DNA from: Palsa-504 sp963787645
GTDB taxonomy: Bacteria > Actinomycetota > Actinomycetes > Streptosporangiales > Streptosporangiaceae
Reading direction: 5' to 3'
Assembly: GCA_963787645.1 (NCBI GenBank)
Contig: CAWBDS010000014.1
Coordinates: 558,001-622,000, forward strand
Length of the DNA stretch: 64,000 nt
The position numbers were made by a program, and so were the translations under genes. Under the pieces are notes generated by a model. That model was not told where the DNA came from, did not search any database, and saw only the letters and a list, made by a program, of their open reading frames with translations. How positions within the stretch are numbered: the first letter of the stretch is position 1; the number at the start of each line of letters is the position of its first letter. Of the stretch, positions 1 through 8,902 are shown in pieces.

Positions 1-905
1 ACAACCCGCTGTTCCCGCCGATCGTGCGTGGCCTGGAAGACAAGCTCGCCGCGGCCGGCTATGTAGCCCTGATCGGCAATACCGACGCCGACGCCAGCCG
101 GGAACGCCTGATCTTCGAACAGATGCGAGCCCGCCACGTCGATGGCTTCGTGCTGGCCACCGCTACCTTGCACGATCGATTGCTCGCCGAGGTGGCAGCG
201 GCCGACCTGCCGGTCGTCCTGATGAACCGGCTCTCGAACGACTACAGCTTCCCCTCGGTCTCGGTCGACAACGAGCAGGGCGCCCGGATGGCCGTCAGCC
301 ACCTGGTCCGCCTCGGGCACACCCGCATCGCACACGTCGCTGGTCCGCAGGAGGCGTCTACCGGTGTGAGCCGGCTCCGGGGGTTCCGGGAAGGCATGGC
401 GGCCCATGGGCTGGAAGTCCGCGAGGACCTGGTCACCTACTCCAGCCGTTACACGGTCGAGGAAGGTACCCGCTGCGCCCGTGAACTGCTGGCCGCGCCG
501 GGCGGATTTACCGCGGTGGCGGCGGCCAACGACATGCTGGCCGTGGGGTGCTACGCCGCGCTGGACGAAGCTGGCCTGCAGTGCCCGGACGACATCTCGG
601 TGATCGGCTTCAACGACATGCCGTTCATCGACCGGCTCCGGCCGCCGCTGACCACGGTGCGGTTCCCGCACTACCAGCTCGGGACCGAGGCTGCCCAGCT
701 GCTGCTCGAGCGGATCGGCGAGCGTGAGGCGCCGGTGAAGATCCTCTACCTGGCGCCCGAACTGATCGTCCGTAAATCCGTGGCGGCACTCGCCGGGACG
801 GCCGCGGACAGCAGCGCCGAGGACGCAGCGGGGACCGCTCATCTGGCGCCGGTACCGCTGCGCCGGGCCGCCTCCCGCCGCGCCAGCGGGACGGCTCAGG
901 GATAA
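1..905 (+). CDS. LacI-family transcriptional regulator, 5' truncated by the window
   Basis: The reading frame is open from the first bases of the window to TAA at 903-905, so the DNA-binding helix-turn-helix is missing upstream. What remains is a periplasmic-binding-protein-like effector domain typical of the LacI/GalR family. It opens with NPLFPPIVRGLE and contains VDGFVLAT, LPVVLMNR, a VSVDNEQGARMAV segment, GHTRIAHVAG, the TAVAAANDMLAVG signature and the SVIGFNDMPF motif, all in family order. The tail (about 40 residues, Ala/Ser/Arg-rich) is a non-conserved extension. Downstream, in the same direction, are an oxidoreductase and an ABC import operon. Operator-like palindromes in the gap suggest it controls that operon, which is inference. 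Confidence 0.9.
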   Translation, partial: NPLFPPIVRGLEDKLAAAGYVALIGNTDADASRERLIFEQMRARHVDGFVLATATLHDRLLAEVAAADLPVVLMNRLSNDYSFPSVSVDNEQGARMAVSHLVRLGHTRIAHVAGPQEASTGVSRLRGFREGMAAHGLEVREDLVTYSSRYTVEEGTRCARELLAAPGGFTAVAAANDMLAVGCYAALDEAGLQCPDDISVIGFNDMPFIDRLRPPLTTVRFPHYQLGTEAAQLLLERIGEREAPVKILYLAPELIVRKSVAALAGTAADSSAEDAAGTAHLAPVPLRRAASRRASGTAQG

Positions 906-962
906 CGCCGAACGTCCCTTGGAGAGGGGCCCAGCGAAGGGCTCGCTTTGATCCGCACGGGG

Positions 963-976
963 CGCAATCGATTGCG
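963..976. promoter_or_regulatory. LacI-type operator-like palindrome
   Basis: CGCAATCGATTGCG is a perfect 14-bp palindrome centred on CG, the form usually bound by LacI-family dimers. It lies 58 bases after the regulator gene and about 270 bases before the oxidoreductase start. A related half-conserved copy is at 1204-1215. Confidence 0.55.
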
Positions 977-1203
977 GTAGGATGCCCGCCTGCTAACCCG
1001 TCTCACGCGGCGAGAGCGGCTCCGGACGGGCCTCGGCCGGCCGCGTCTGCGGCATCCTCCCAGGGCGCCGCCTAGCCCGCCATTGGTCCGATGACATGCC
1101 GTTATGGGTCGGCGGGCTCGGCTGAGAACCGTTTGGTACGGCTTTGGTAACAGATTGGCCATCTGGCATTGACAAACGGAGCGGTGCGAGGCCAATCTCA
1201 TGT

Positions 1204-1215
1204 GCAAACGATTGT
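1204..1215. promoter_or_regulatory. Second operator-like site (GCAAACGATTGT)
   Basis: This site shares GCAA-N-CGATTG with the perfect palindrome at 963-976 and sits 28 bases before the oxidoreductase start codon, where a bound repressor would block expression. The palindrome is imperfect. The rest of the 906-1242 gap shows no gene. Confidence 0.4.
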
Positions 1216-1242
1216 TACCAGAGGCGGGAGGGATCTGGCGGC

Positions 1243-2190
1243 ATGGTCGGACATGAGAATGCGCACCGGCTCGGCTGGCTGGGTACCGGGCGCATGGGCG
1301 TGGAGATGGCTCGTCGGCTGCTGGCGGCCGAGTGTGACGTCGCCGTGTATAACCGCTCGCCGGCTAGGGCGGAGCCGCTGGTCAGGCTGGGTGCCAAGCC
1401 TGTCGGTGCCGCCGCGGAACTCGCCGCCAGAGACATCGTGTTCGTCACGGTCGGGTCATCGGACGACCTGATTTCCGCGGTGCTCGGCCGGGACGGGCTG
1501 ATGTCCGGCTCCACTGGAGCCGCGCCGCGGGTGCTCGTCGATTGCTCCACGGTTTCGGAGGAGGCCTCGGCCCGGGTGCGGGCCGAGATCGCCGACCGTG
1601 GTACCGCCTTGCTCGCCGCGCCGGTCATGGGCAATCCCAAGGTGGTGCGGGCTGGGAAGATGACGGCCGCGGTATCCGGCCCCGCCGACGCGTTTGCCAT
1701 CGCGGAACCGTACCTGACCATGCTCGGCCGTGGCGTGACCTACGTCGGCGAGGGCGAAGTAGCCAGGACCGTTAAGCTGTGCCACAACCTGTTCCTCGGC
1801 GTGGTGGCTCAGTCGCTGGCTGAGATAACGGTTTTGGCAGAAAAGAGCGGCATCAGCCGGCAGGCGTTCCTTGCCTGTCTTAACCAGAGTGTGATGGGTT
1901 CGCTGTTCACCGGATACAAGACGCCTGCATACGTGAACCTGGACTTCGAGGCCACGTTCACCGCGACGTTGCTGCGAAAGGACTTCGATCTTGGTCTTGC
2001 CGCAGCACGCGAACATGAGGTGCCGATGCCGGTAGCGGCAACCGTCCATCAGCTCATCCAGGGCCTGGTCGGACGTGGATACGGCGATGCCGACTTCGCT
2101 GCGCTCTTGCAGCAGCAGGCGGAGTCGGCAGGGCTGACCCTCGTCAGCGAGCATGCGGAAGTGCCCGACGGGCTCGACGTCACCGAGTAA
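1243..2190 (+). CDS. NAD(P)-dependent 3-hydroxyisobutyrate dehydrogenase-like oxidoreductase
   Basis: 315 residues. The N-terminus carries the Rossmann dinucleotide motif GWLGTGRMG followed by MARRLL, then the family's DCSTVS and APVMGNPKV segments and the catalytic-lysine motif KLCHNLFLG. The C-terminal half is the all-helical domain with LRKDFDLGLAAA. This is the beta-hydroxyacid dehydrogenase family (HIBADH, tartronate-semialdehyde reductase, 6PGDH-like), which oxidises or reduces short hydroxy acids. The ATG at 1243 was chosen because GGCGGGAGGG precedes it by about ten bases. An upstream in-frame ATG at 1144 would add an unconserved leader. It is the first gene of the unit that continues with the ABC importer, so the importer may supply its substrate or a precursor. 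Confidence 0.85.
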   Translation: MVGHENAHRLGWLGTGRMGVEMARRLLAAECDVAVYNRSPARAEPLVRLGAKPVGAAAELAARDIVFVTVGSSDDLISAVLGRDGLMSGSTGAAPRVLVDCSTVSEEASARVRAEIADRGTALLAAPVMGNPKVVRAGKMTAAVSGPADAFAIAEPYLTMLGRGVTYVGEGEVARTVKLCHNLFLGVVAQSLAEITVLAEKSGISRQAFLACLNQSVMGSLFTGYKTPAYVNLDFEATFTATLLRKDFDLGLAAAREHEVPMPVAATVHQLIQGLVGRGYGDADFAALLQQQAESAGLTLVSEHAEVPDGLDVTE

Positions 2191-2239
2191 CGCAGACATC
2201 TACCCGAATGACCGAACAAGGAGGAAGGAGGAACCAGGC

Positions 2240-3544
2240 GTGAGACCCAATCTTCCCTGGCTCCCCAAGCGTGCCTTCGCTCTGAGCACGGCCGCAGTGT
2301 TGTCGGTGGGCGTGCTGGCGGCCTGCAGCAGTAGCAGCAGTTCGAGCAGCGGCAGCGCCGGCGCGACCACCAGCTCCAGCGCAAGTTCCAGCACACCGAT
2401 TACCATTGGCGCCTCGCTCTCGCTGACCGGGGACTTTTCCACGGACGGGCAGAACTACAAGCAGGGCTATGAGCTGTGGGCCAGTGATGTGAACGCGCAC
2501 GGCGGCCTGCTGGGTCACCAAGTGGTGCTCAAGATCCTCAACGACGCCAGCTCGCCCACTCAGGTGGTCACCAACTACCAGACCTTGTTCAACACCGATC
2601 ACGTCAGCCTCGCGTTCGGGCCGTTCTCATCGCTGTTGACCACCCCGGCGTCCTCGGTGGCCGCCCGGTACGGCTATGCGTTCGTGGAGGGCGCCGGCGG
2701 CGCGCCGACCGTATTCAACAGTCCGGCGAACCAGGCCGATCACAACGTGTTCGACGTCAGCTTGCCGATCGCGGACGAGATGGTCCCGTTCGTCAACTAC
2801 ATCGCGTCGCTGCCGGCCAGCCAGCGGCCGAAGACCGCCGCCTACCCGATGGCCGACGATCCGTTCGCCACCCCGCCGGTCCAGCTCGCGCAGCAGATGC
2901 TGCAGAAGCTCGGGGTCAAGACCGTGTACTCCAAGATCTTCCCGGAGGAGGTCGCGGACTACAAGGCGCCCGCCGACGACGTGGCCGCTTCCAAGGCGCA
3001 GATCGTAGTGCTCGGCTCCACCGACGTGCCGACCGTAGCCGCGTTCATGCAGGCCTTCGAGCAGCAGCACTACACGCCGAAGCTGTTCATCGCGGCGGCC
3101 GGCCCCGACCAGGGCTCGGCCTTCACCTCCGCGGTGGGCAAGGGCAACGCGGTCGGGATGATGGTGCCCAACGGCTGGTACCCCGCCTACGCCAACTCGG
3201 CGAGCCAGGCCATGGTCCAGGAGTACATCAGCAAGTACGGCGGCAACGCGTCGGGCGTGAGCTCCGACGTCGCCGAGGCCTACTCCGTCGGCCAGGTCAT
3301 GGCCCAGGCGGTCACCGCGACCGGCGGCTTCAACAACGCCAAGATCATCAGCTACCTGCACAGCGGCGTCACGCTGACCAGCGTGCAAGGTCCGGTGAAG
3401 TTCGACTCGCTCGGCGAGAACGGCGCATCGGCGGCGTTCATCTCCCAGTGGCAGAGCGGCGGCACCGCGTTCAACCAGGTCCTTCCGGTCGGCCAGGCCG
3501 GATCGGTGGCGATCATCGCAACCAAGCCGGCCTGGACCAGCTAA
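2240..3544 (+). CDS. ABC transporter substrate-binding lipoprotein, branched-chain amino acid (Leu/Ile/Val) type
   Basis: 434 residues from a GTG preceded by AAGGAGGAAGGAGG. The N-terminus is a lipoprotein signal: two positive residues, a hydrophobic stretch and the lipobox VLAAC with the lipidated Cys at residue 29. A Ser-rich linker follows (about residues 30-52). The mature domain begins ITIGASLSLTGDF and contains YELWASDVNAHGGLLG, as in LivJ/LivK-type receptors. Anchored outside the membrane, it would hand a ligand to the permeases encoded directly downstream. The ligand need not be an amino acid: relatives bind amides, urea and aromatic acids, and the neighbouring hydroxyacid dehydrogenase makes an organic acid possible. 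Confidence 0.9.
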   Translation: MRPNLPWLPKRAFALSTAAVLSVGVLAACSSSSSSSSGSAGATTSSSASSSTPITIGASLSLTGDFSTDGQNYKQGYELWASDVNAHGGLLGHQVVLKILNDASSPTQVVTNYQTLFNTDHVSLAFGPFSSLLTTPASSVAARYGYAFVEGAGGAPTVFNSPANQADHNVFDVSLPIADEMVPFVNYIASLPASQRPKTAAYPMADDPFATPPVQLAQQMLQKLGVKTVYSKIFPEEVADYKAPADDVAASKAQIVVLGSTDVPTVAAFMQAFEQQHYTPKLFIAAAGPDQGSAFTSAVGKGNAVGMMVPNGWYPAYANSASQAMVQEYISKYGGNASGVSSDVAEAYSVGQVMAQAVTATGGFNNAKIISYLHSGVTLTSVQGPVKFDSLGENGASAAFISQWQSGGTAFNQVLPVGQAGSVAIIATKPAWTS

Positions 3545-3561
3545 CTCCGAGGAGAAACTGA

Positions 3562-4440
3562 GTGGCGCGCGAGATCTATCAGGCCATTGCCGACGGGATC
3601 TTGGTCGGCGGCGTCTATGCCCTGATGGCGGTTGGCCTGACCCTGATCTTCGGCGTGCTCGACATCATCAACATCGCTCAGGGAGTCATGGTCATCCTGG
3701 GCGCCTATCTCAGTTACGAACTGGCGGCACGGCTGCACATCGACCTGTTCCTCGGGTTGCTGGTCACCGTGCCCGCCATGTTCGTGATCGGCGTCATCAT
3801 CCAGTGGGCGTTCATCCGGCCACTGCGCGGCCGGGAACGAACATCGATGACGCTGCTGGTCAGCTACGCGGTCGCGCTGATCATCGAGGGCATCTTGTAC
3901 GAGTTCTTCGGGGCTGATTCTCGGCAGCTGAGCGCGTCCTACGTGACCTCGAGCGTTCACCTGTTCGGCTTCTACCTGTCCTACATCTACCTGTACGGCT
4001 TCGCGCTCGCGCTGGCGCTGGTCGCGGCCTTGTACACGCTGCTGTACCGGACCAAGTTCGGCCGCAGTGTGCGCGCGACCATGCAAGATCAGACGGCGGC
4101 GCGGCTGGTGGGCATCAATATCAGCCGCGTCGCCGCCATCACCTACGGCATCGGCGTGGCCGTGACCGCGGCCGGCGGCATGGTGTACGGAGCGACCGAC
4201 GCCTTCACGCCCAATAGCGGCTACGACCTGATCTCACGGCTGCTCGCGATCATCGTCCTTGGTGGCCTGGGTAGCATCGGCGGCGCCCTGGTGGCATCGA
4301 TCTTCATGATCACCCTCGAGTCCGTGGTTGACATCTGGCAGCCGACCTGGGCAATCGTGGTCTTCTACGCCGCTTTGGTCCTCGTGCTGCTCATCCGCCC
4401 GGCCGGTTTCTTCGGCCGCAAGGCGGTGCGGGCGCAGTGA
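3562..4440 (+). CDS. livH: ABC transporter permease, LivH type
   Basis: 292 residues, GTG start with CGAGGAG 8 bases upstream. It is a hydrophobic integral membrane protein whose opening (ADGILVGGVYALMAVGLTLI) is characteristic of LivH. It also has the later GLGSIGGALVAS motif that docks the ATPase. With LivM it would form the membrane channel of the importer. It follows the binding protein by 17 bases and overlaps the next gene by four (GTGA). Confidence 0.92.
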   Translation: MAREIYQAIADGILVGGVYALMAVGLTLIFGVLDIINIAQGVMVILGAYLSYELAARLHIDLFLGLLVTVPAMFVIGVIIQWAFIRPLRGRERTSMTLLVSYAVALIIEGILYEFFGADSRQLSASYVTSSVHLFGFYLSYIYLYGFALALALVAALYTLLYRTKFGRSVRATMQDQTAARLVGINISRVAAITYGIGVAVTAAGGMVYGATDAFTPNSGYDLISRLLAIIVLGGLGSIGGALVASIFMITLESVVDIWQPTWAIVVFYAALVLVLLIRPAGFFGRKAVRAQ

Positions 4441-5513
4441 GCGAGGAACACATCGAAGGCCGCCGGGGCTTGGCGCGCCTGCGCGGGCTGACCGGCGTGC
4501 AGTTCGCGTTCGTGGTCGCCCTGCTCGCCCTCGCGGTGGCCTTCCCGGTGATCTTCCCGAACCCCGTGGACACGAACTACGGCGTGTACGCGCTGATCTT
4601 CGTCGCGGTCGCATCGGCCTGGAACATCTTCTCCGGGCTGTCTGGCTACATCTCGCTCGGCCACGCCGTGTTCTTCGGCAGCGGTGCCTACACGCTCGGC
4701 ATCGCCGCCCGGGACTGGCATGTCACCGGAACCGCCGTGTTTGCCCTGCTGCCGCTGGCGGCGGTGGCCGGAGCGCTGATCGCGGTGCCGTTCGGCCTGA
4801 TCGCGCTGCGGGTCAGGCGGCACACCTTCATCGTGATCACGATCGCGGTGTTCTTCATCTTTCAGTTGATGGCCTTCAACTTCTCCTTCACCGGCGGCAC
4901 CACCGGCCTGGATGCGCCGTTCCTGCCCTGGGCGGCGCAGACCTACAACAACCCCTTCTACTACATCGCGCTGGCCTGTGCGGTGGCGACGATCGCGCTG
5001 GCCTGGCTGATCCGCCGCTCCCGGTTCGGCCTGCAACTGCGGGCGATCAGGGACGACGAGGACCGGGCCCGCGGTCTGGGCGTGCACGCCATGCGGGTCA
5101 AGCTGACCGCGCTCGTCTTGTCCGGCGCGATCACCGCGCTGGTCGGCGCGGTCTGGTTCTTCTACCTGACCCAGGTCGAGCCGCAATCCGGGTTTGACCC
5201 GCTGTTCGACCTGTCTGTGGTGCTGATGGCGTTCCTCGGCGGCCTGGGCACCATTTCCGGCCCGGTCCTGGGCGCCCTCATCATCGAGCCGGGCCAGCTC
5301 TACATGACCGCCAGCACCAACGGCTATATCAGCGAGATCCTGCTCGGGGCGGTGTTCCTGGTGGCGGTGCTGCTCGTGCCGCGGGGCATCATCCCGACCG
5401 CCGGTGAGTACATCCGCCGCCTGACCACCAGGGGCCGTGCGGCCATGCCGACCGCGGCGCCCGCCACGCCGCAGGAACCGGACGCGGCGCCGGTGCGCGA
5501 GGCGAAACGATGA
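4437..5513 (+). CDS. livM: ABC transporter permease, LivM type
   Basis: 358 residues, GTG start overlapping the livH stop. Membrane segments run throughout. The LivM hallmarks GLSGYISLGHAVFFG and LGGLGTISGPVLGA are present. The C-terminal 40 residues form a cytoplasmic Arg/Ala/Pro-rich tail. It pairs with LivH to form the import channel. The stop overlaps the ATPase start (ATGA), indicating coupled translation. Confidence 0.92.
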   Translation: MSEEHIEGRRGLARLRGLTGVQFAFVVALLALAVAFPVIFPNPVDTNYGVYALIFVAVASAWNIFSGLSGYISLGHAVFFGSGAYTLGIAARDWHVTGTAVFALLPLAAVAGALIAVPFGLIALRVRRHTFIVITIAVFFIFQLMAFNFSFTGGTTGLDAPFLPWAAQTYNNPFYYIALACAVATIALAWLIRRSRFGLQLRAIRDDEDRARGLGVHAMRVKLTALVLSGAITALVGAVWFFYLTQVEPQSGFDPLFDLSVVLMAFLGGLGTISGPVLGALIIEPGQLYMTASTNGYISEILLGAVFLVAVLLVPRGIIPTAGEYIRRLTTRGRAAMPTAAPATPQEPDAAPVREAKR

Positions 5514-6251
5514 GCGCGCTGCTGCGCACCGAGGGCGTGCACAAATCGTTCGGCGGCGTCCGGGCCCTGGACACCTGCACGATCGAGGTCGGCGAGGGGA
5601 CGGTGACCGGGCTGATCGGCCCGAACGGATCCGGCAAGACGACCCTGTTCAACGTGATCACCGGCTATGCCAAAGCCGACTCGGGAGAGGTGTATCTCGC
5701 CGGCCGGCGGATCACCAACATCGCCCCGGACAAGGTGTTCGCGCTGGGCATCGGGCGGACCTTCCAGCTGACCAGGATCTTCCCCAGCCTCACGGTGATG
5801 GAGAACATGCTGGTCGCCTCCCAGCACCACCGGACCGGAGCGCGCAAGCGCGCGATCGAGCAGCTCGAGTTCGTGGGCATCGCGGGCTATCACGACTCGC
5901 TGGCCGGGTCGCTGTCCTACGGTCAGCGAAAGCTGCTCGAGCTGGCCTACGTGCTGGTCGCGGACCCGGCTATCGTCCTGCTTGACGAGCAGGCCGGCGG
6001 CGTCAACCTGTCGCTGGTGAACCAGATCGCGGACCGCATCCGCGAGCTGAACGCGGCCGGCAAGACCTTCCTGATCGTCGAGCACAACATGGAGTTCGTG
6101 ATGGGCCTGTGCCACCAGGTCACCGTGCTCGACTCGGGCACCGTGGTGGCCGCCGGACCGCCCGAACATCGTCCGCACCGACCGCCGGGTTCTGGACGCC
6201 TACCTCGGCGAGGATATCGTCGATGACGCGGACGCCGCGGAGGACGGATGA
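5510..6251 (+). CDS. livG: ABC transporter ATP-binding protein, LivG type, with an apparent 3' frameshift
   Basis: Walker A (GPNGSGKT), the signature LSYGQRKLLE, Walker B (IVLLDEQAGG, with Gln where Pro is usual), and the switch HNMEF are all intact in the first frame. That frame ends at 6226 in a non-family tail (EHRPHRPPGSG). A one-base forward shift between about 6156 and 6167 restores the normal LivG ending (IVRTDRRVLDAYLGED). It also brings the stop to 6249-6251, overlapping the livF ATG as ATGA, exactly as in the other gene junctions here. The original gene therefore most likely ended at 6251. The shift is either a real C-terminal mutation or an assembly error. The catalytic core is unaffected. 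Confidence 0.85.
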
Positions 6252-7015
6252 CGGAGCAAGCCGGTGGACCGGCGACCCGCACCACGGACCGTTCGATACT
6301 AAAGATTGACGGTGTGGTGGCGGGGTACGGCGGCGGGGACGTGCTGCGCGGGGTGTCCCTGGAGGTGCCCGACGGCGGGATCACCTGCGTCGTGGGCCCG
6401 AACGGCGCGGGCAAGTCCACCCTCATGGCCACGATCAGCGGTCTGCTGCGACCGCGGCTCGGGACGATGGCGCTGGACGGCCAGGATCTCGTCGGCCGGT
6501 CGACGCGTCAGGTTCTGGAGCTGGGTGTGGTGCAGGTGCCGCAGAACCACAGCCTGTTCCGTGACATGACGGTCCGCGAGAACGTAGAGCTCGGCGGCTA
6601 CATCTTGTCCAATCGGGCGCTGACCGCGCGCAGGCTGGCCGCCGTGTTCGAGGTCTTCCCGCAGATCGCGGGGTGGGCCGGGCAGAAGGCCGGCAGCCTG
6701 TCCGGCGGGCAGCAGCGGCTGGTCGAGTTCGCCCGCGCGCTGATGCTCGAGCCGCGGCTGCTGCTGCTCGACGAGCCGTCGATGGGCCTGGCACCGAAGA
6801 TCCTGCGCACCGTGTTCGACGCGATCAGGCAGATGAACGCGGCGGGGACCACGATCTTGCTCGTCGAGCAGAACGCGCGTGCCGGGCTGCGGCTGTCCAC
6901 CCACGGCGTGGTGATGGAGAACGGCCGGGTGCGGCTGTCCGGCACCGGCCGTGAGGTCCTGGAGAACCCCGAGATCGGCGCGCTTTACCTCGGCGGGGCG
7001 GTCACCCCCGGCTAG
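6248..7015 (+). CDS. livF: ABC transporter ATP-binding protein, LivF type
   Basis: 255 residues. Walker A is GPNGAGKST, the signature is LSGGQQRLVEFARALM, Walker B is LLLLDEPSMGLAP, and the family end is EIGALYLGG. Together with LivG it would drive the LivH/LivM channel. It starts inside the livG stop codon region and closes the transporter operon. Confidence 0.93.
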   Translation: MTEQAGGPATRTTDRSILKIDGVVAGYGGGDVLRGVSLEVPDGGITCVVGPNGAGKSTLMATISGLLRPRLGTMALDGQDLVGRSTRQVLELGVVQVPQNHSLFRDMTVRENVELGGYILSNRALTARRLAAVFEVFPQIAGWAGQKAGSLSGGQQRLVEFARALMLEPRLLLLDEPSMGLAPKILRTVFDAIRQMNAAGTTILLVEQNARAGLRLSTHGVVMENGRVRLSGTGREVLENPEIGALYLGGAVTPG

Positions 7016-7065
7016 GCTGGCTCCCGCGGCCCATCCGACCGGATGTGGCTAGGGAGGGGGACCCC

Positions 7066-8232
7066 GTGCGAGACGATCCGGCCCCGTCGGCAGCTGGCAC
7101 CAGCCGACGTGGCGTGCTCAAGAACATGGCCGTGCTGGGGGCCGCGGCACCGCTGGCCAGCATGATGGCCAAGGCCCCGGCCGGTACGGGCCAGCAGCAC
7201 CCGGCCTCGAAAACCCGGCGGCAGGCCGCCCTGTCGTCGCTGCAGCTGGCCGGCCAGCGGGTGATCTACTCCTACCCGGGCCTGACCGTGCCGTCGTCCC
7301 TGCTCCAGGCGATCACCGCGGGACAGGCCGCCGGGGTGATCTTTTTCGGCGGCAACGTCTCCAGTGACACCCAGATCGCCTCGGTCATCGCGCAGCTGGT
7401 GCAGGCGCAGAAGCAGAGCCCGGTGGCGGCGCCGCTGCTGCTGATGACCGACCAGGAAGGCGGGGAGGTCCGCCGGCTGCCCGGGGCGCCGGCCATGTCG
7501 GAGAAACAGATCGGCGAGTCGTCGAACCCGTCCCTGGCGGCCAGCCAGGCCGGTACCGGCGCGGGGCAGAACCTGGCCGCCGTGGGCATGAACGTCAACC
7601 TGGCGCCGGTGCTCGACGTGTTCTACAAGTCGGGCAACTTCATCGACCAGTACCAGCGGTCCTACAGCAACAACGCGTCGGTCGTGACCGAGTGCGGGCA
7701 GGCCTTCATCACCGCGCAGCAGCAGACCGGTGTGGCCGCCACCGCCAAGCACTTCCCGGGTCTGGGATCGGCCACGAAATCGCAGAACACCGACAACGGC
7801 CCGGTCACCCTGACGGCGTCGCTGTCCGGCCTGCGCGGCAAGGATGAGGTGCCCTATCCCGCGGCCATCGCGGCCGGAGTCAAGCTCATCATGGTGTCCT
7901 GGGCCATCTACCCGGCGCTGGATGCCACCTACCCGGCCGGGCTGTCCACCGCGTGGGTGCAGGGTGAGCTGCGTGGCCGGCTCGGCTTCGGGGGAGTGAC
8001 CATCACCGATGCGCTGGAGGCGGGCGCGCTGACGTCGTTCGGCAGCTACGGTCAGCGAGGGGTGCTCGCCGCTCAGGCCGGGATGGACCTGCTGCTGTGC
8101 TCCGTGCAGGATCCCAGCGAGGGTCAGGCCGTCACCTCGGCGCTGGCCAGCGCGCTGGACAGCGGTCAGCTGAACTCGGCCACCTTCAACGCCGCGGTCC
8201 AGCGGGTAACCGCGCTGCGGACCAGCCTGTAA
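7066..8232 (+). CDS. Tat-exported glycoside hydrolase family 3 protein (NagZ-like)
   Basis: 388 residues from the GTG at 7066, which has AGGGAGGGGG six bases before it. A twin-arginine signal (TSRRGVLKNMAVLG) lies near residues 13-26. The catalytic TIM barrel shows LLMTDQEGGEVRRLPG, NVNLAPVLDV, the KHFPGLG motif and TITDALEAGAL, where the Asp is the expected nucleophile. GH3 N-terminal-domain enzymes of this length are usually beta-N-acetylhexosaminidases or broad beta-glycosidases. The usual ITDDLSMGA is altered to ITDALEAGA, so substrate preference is uncertain. It directly follows the importer operon and may release the imported compound outside the cell. Confidence 0.85.
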   Translation: MRDDPAPSAAGTSRRGVLKNMAVLGAAAPLASMMAKAPAGTGQQHPASKTRRQAALSSLQLAGQRVIYSYPGLTVPSSLLQAITAGQAAGVIFFGGNVSSDTQIASVIAQLVQAQKQSPVAAPLLLMTDQEGGEVRRLPGAPAMSEKQIGESSNPSLAASQAGTGAGQNLAAVGMNVNLAPVLDVFYKSGNFIDQYQRSYSNNASVVTECGQAFITAQQQTGVAATAKHFPGLGSATKSQNTDNGPVTLTASLSGLRGKDEVPYPAAIAAGVKLIMVSWAIYPALDATYPAGLSTAWVQGELRGRLGFGGVTITDALEAGALTSFGSYGQRGVLAAQAGMDLLLCSVQDPSEGQAVTSALASALDSGQLNSATFNAAVQRVTALRTSL

Positions 8233-8242
8233 CGGCCGCGCG

Positions 8243-8902
8243 CTACTTCTTGCGGGCCAGGGTGAGCCCGTCGCCGATCGGGACCATGACCAGGTCGACG
8301 CGTTCGTCGGCGGCGGCGTGGTCGTTGAAGTCCCGGATCGCGATCACGGCGGGATTGTCGTTGCCCGCATCGATCACCCGGCCGTGCGAGAACGTGTTGT
8401 CGACCATGATCAGGCCGCCCGAACGGATCCGCGGTACCACGTGTCGCCAGTAGCCCAGGTAGCCGCTCTTGTCGGCGTCGATGAAGGCCAGATCGAAGAG
8501 CTCTTCGGAGGGGAGCGAAACGAGCGTGTCCATGGCCGGGCCTAGGCGCAGCTCGATCCGGTCATCCAGGCCGGCCTTTTCCCAGTACTTCCGCGCGACC
8601 CAGGTCCATTCCTCGCTGATATCGCAGCACAGCAACTTCCCGCCGGGGGCCAGGCCGCGGGCGATGCAGATCGAGGAATAACCGGTGAAGGTGCCGATCT
8701 CGATGGCCGACGTCACCCCGGTCAGCTGCGTGAGCAGTGTCATGAAGGTGCCCTGCTCCGGAGCGATCTGCAGGCTGGTCTCGTTCGGGAACAGGTCAGC
8801 GGTCTCGTTGGCCAGCTCCCGCAGGACGGCGTCCGGCGGGCTGCTGTGCGCGGTCAGGTACGCGTTGAGATGAAGGCTGATCTGCTCGGTGCGCCGCGTC
8901 AT
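8243..8902 (-). CDS. SAM-dependent O-methyltransferase (caffeoyl-CoA OMT-like)
   Basis: 219 residues from ATG at 8902. The sequence contains the family's SAM site AIEIGTFTGYSSICIARGL, LLCCDISEEW, the metal/substrate segment LAFIDADKSGYL and the late GGLIMVDNTFSHG. This is the class I, family 3 O-methyltransferase group, which methylates catechol-type hydroxyls using a divalent metal. An in-frame GTG at 8947 would add 15 poorly conserved residues. The gene is convergent with the GH3 gene (10 bases apart) and has no obvious partner. Confidence 0.88.
   Translation of the reverse strand: MTRRTEQISLHLNAYLTAHSSPPDAVLRELANETADLFPNETSLQIAPEQGTFMTLLTQLTGVTSAIEIGTFTGYSSICIARGLAPGGKLLCCDISEEWTWVARKYWEKAGLDDRIELRLGPAMDTLVSLPSEELFDLAFIDADKSGYLGYWRHVVPRIRSGGLIMVDNTFSHGRVIDAGNDNPAVIAIRDFNDHAAADERVDLVMVPIGDGLTLARKK

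Noticed and set aside
3541..4086. Long minus-strand frames across livH, livM, livG and livF
   Set aside because: Compositional shadows of GC-rich genes on the plus strand, with no family motifs, rich in Arg/Gly/His/Gln.
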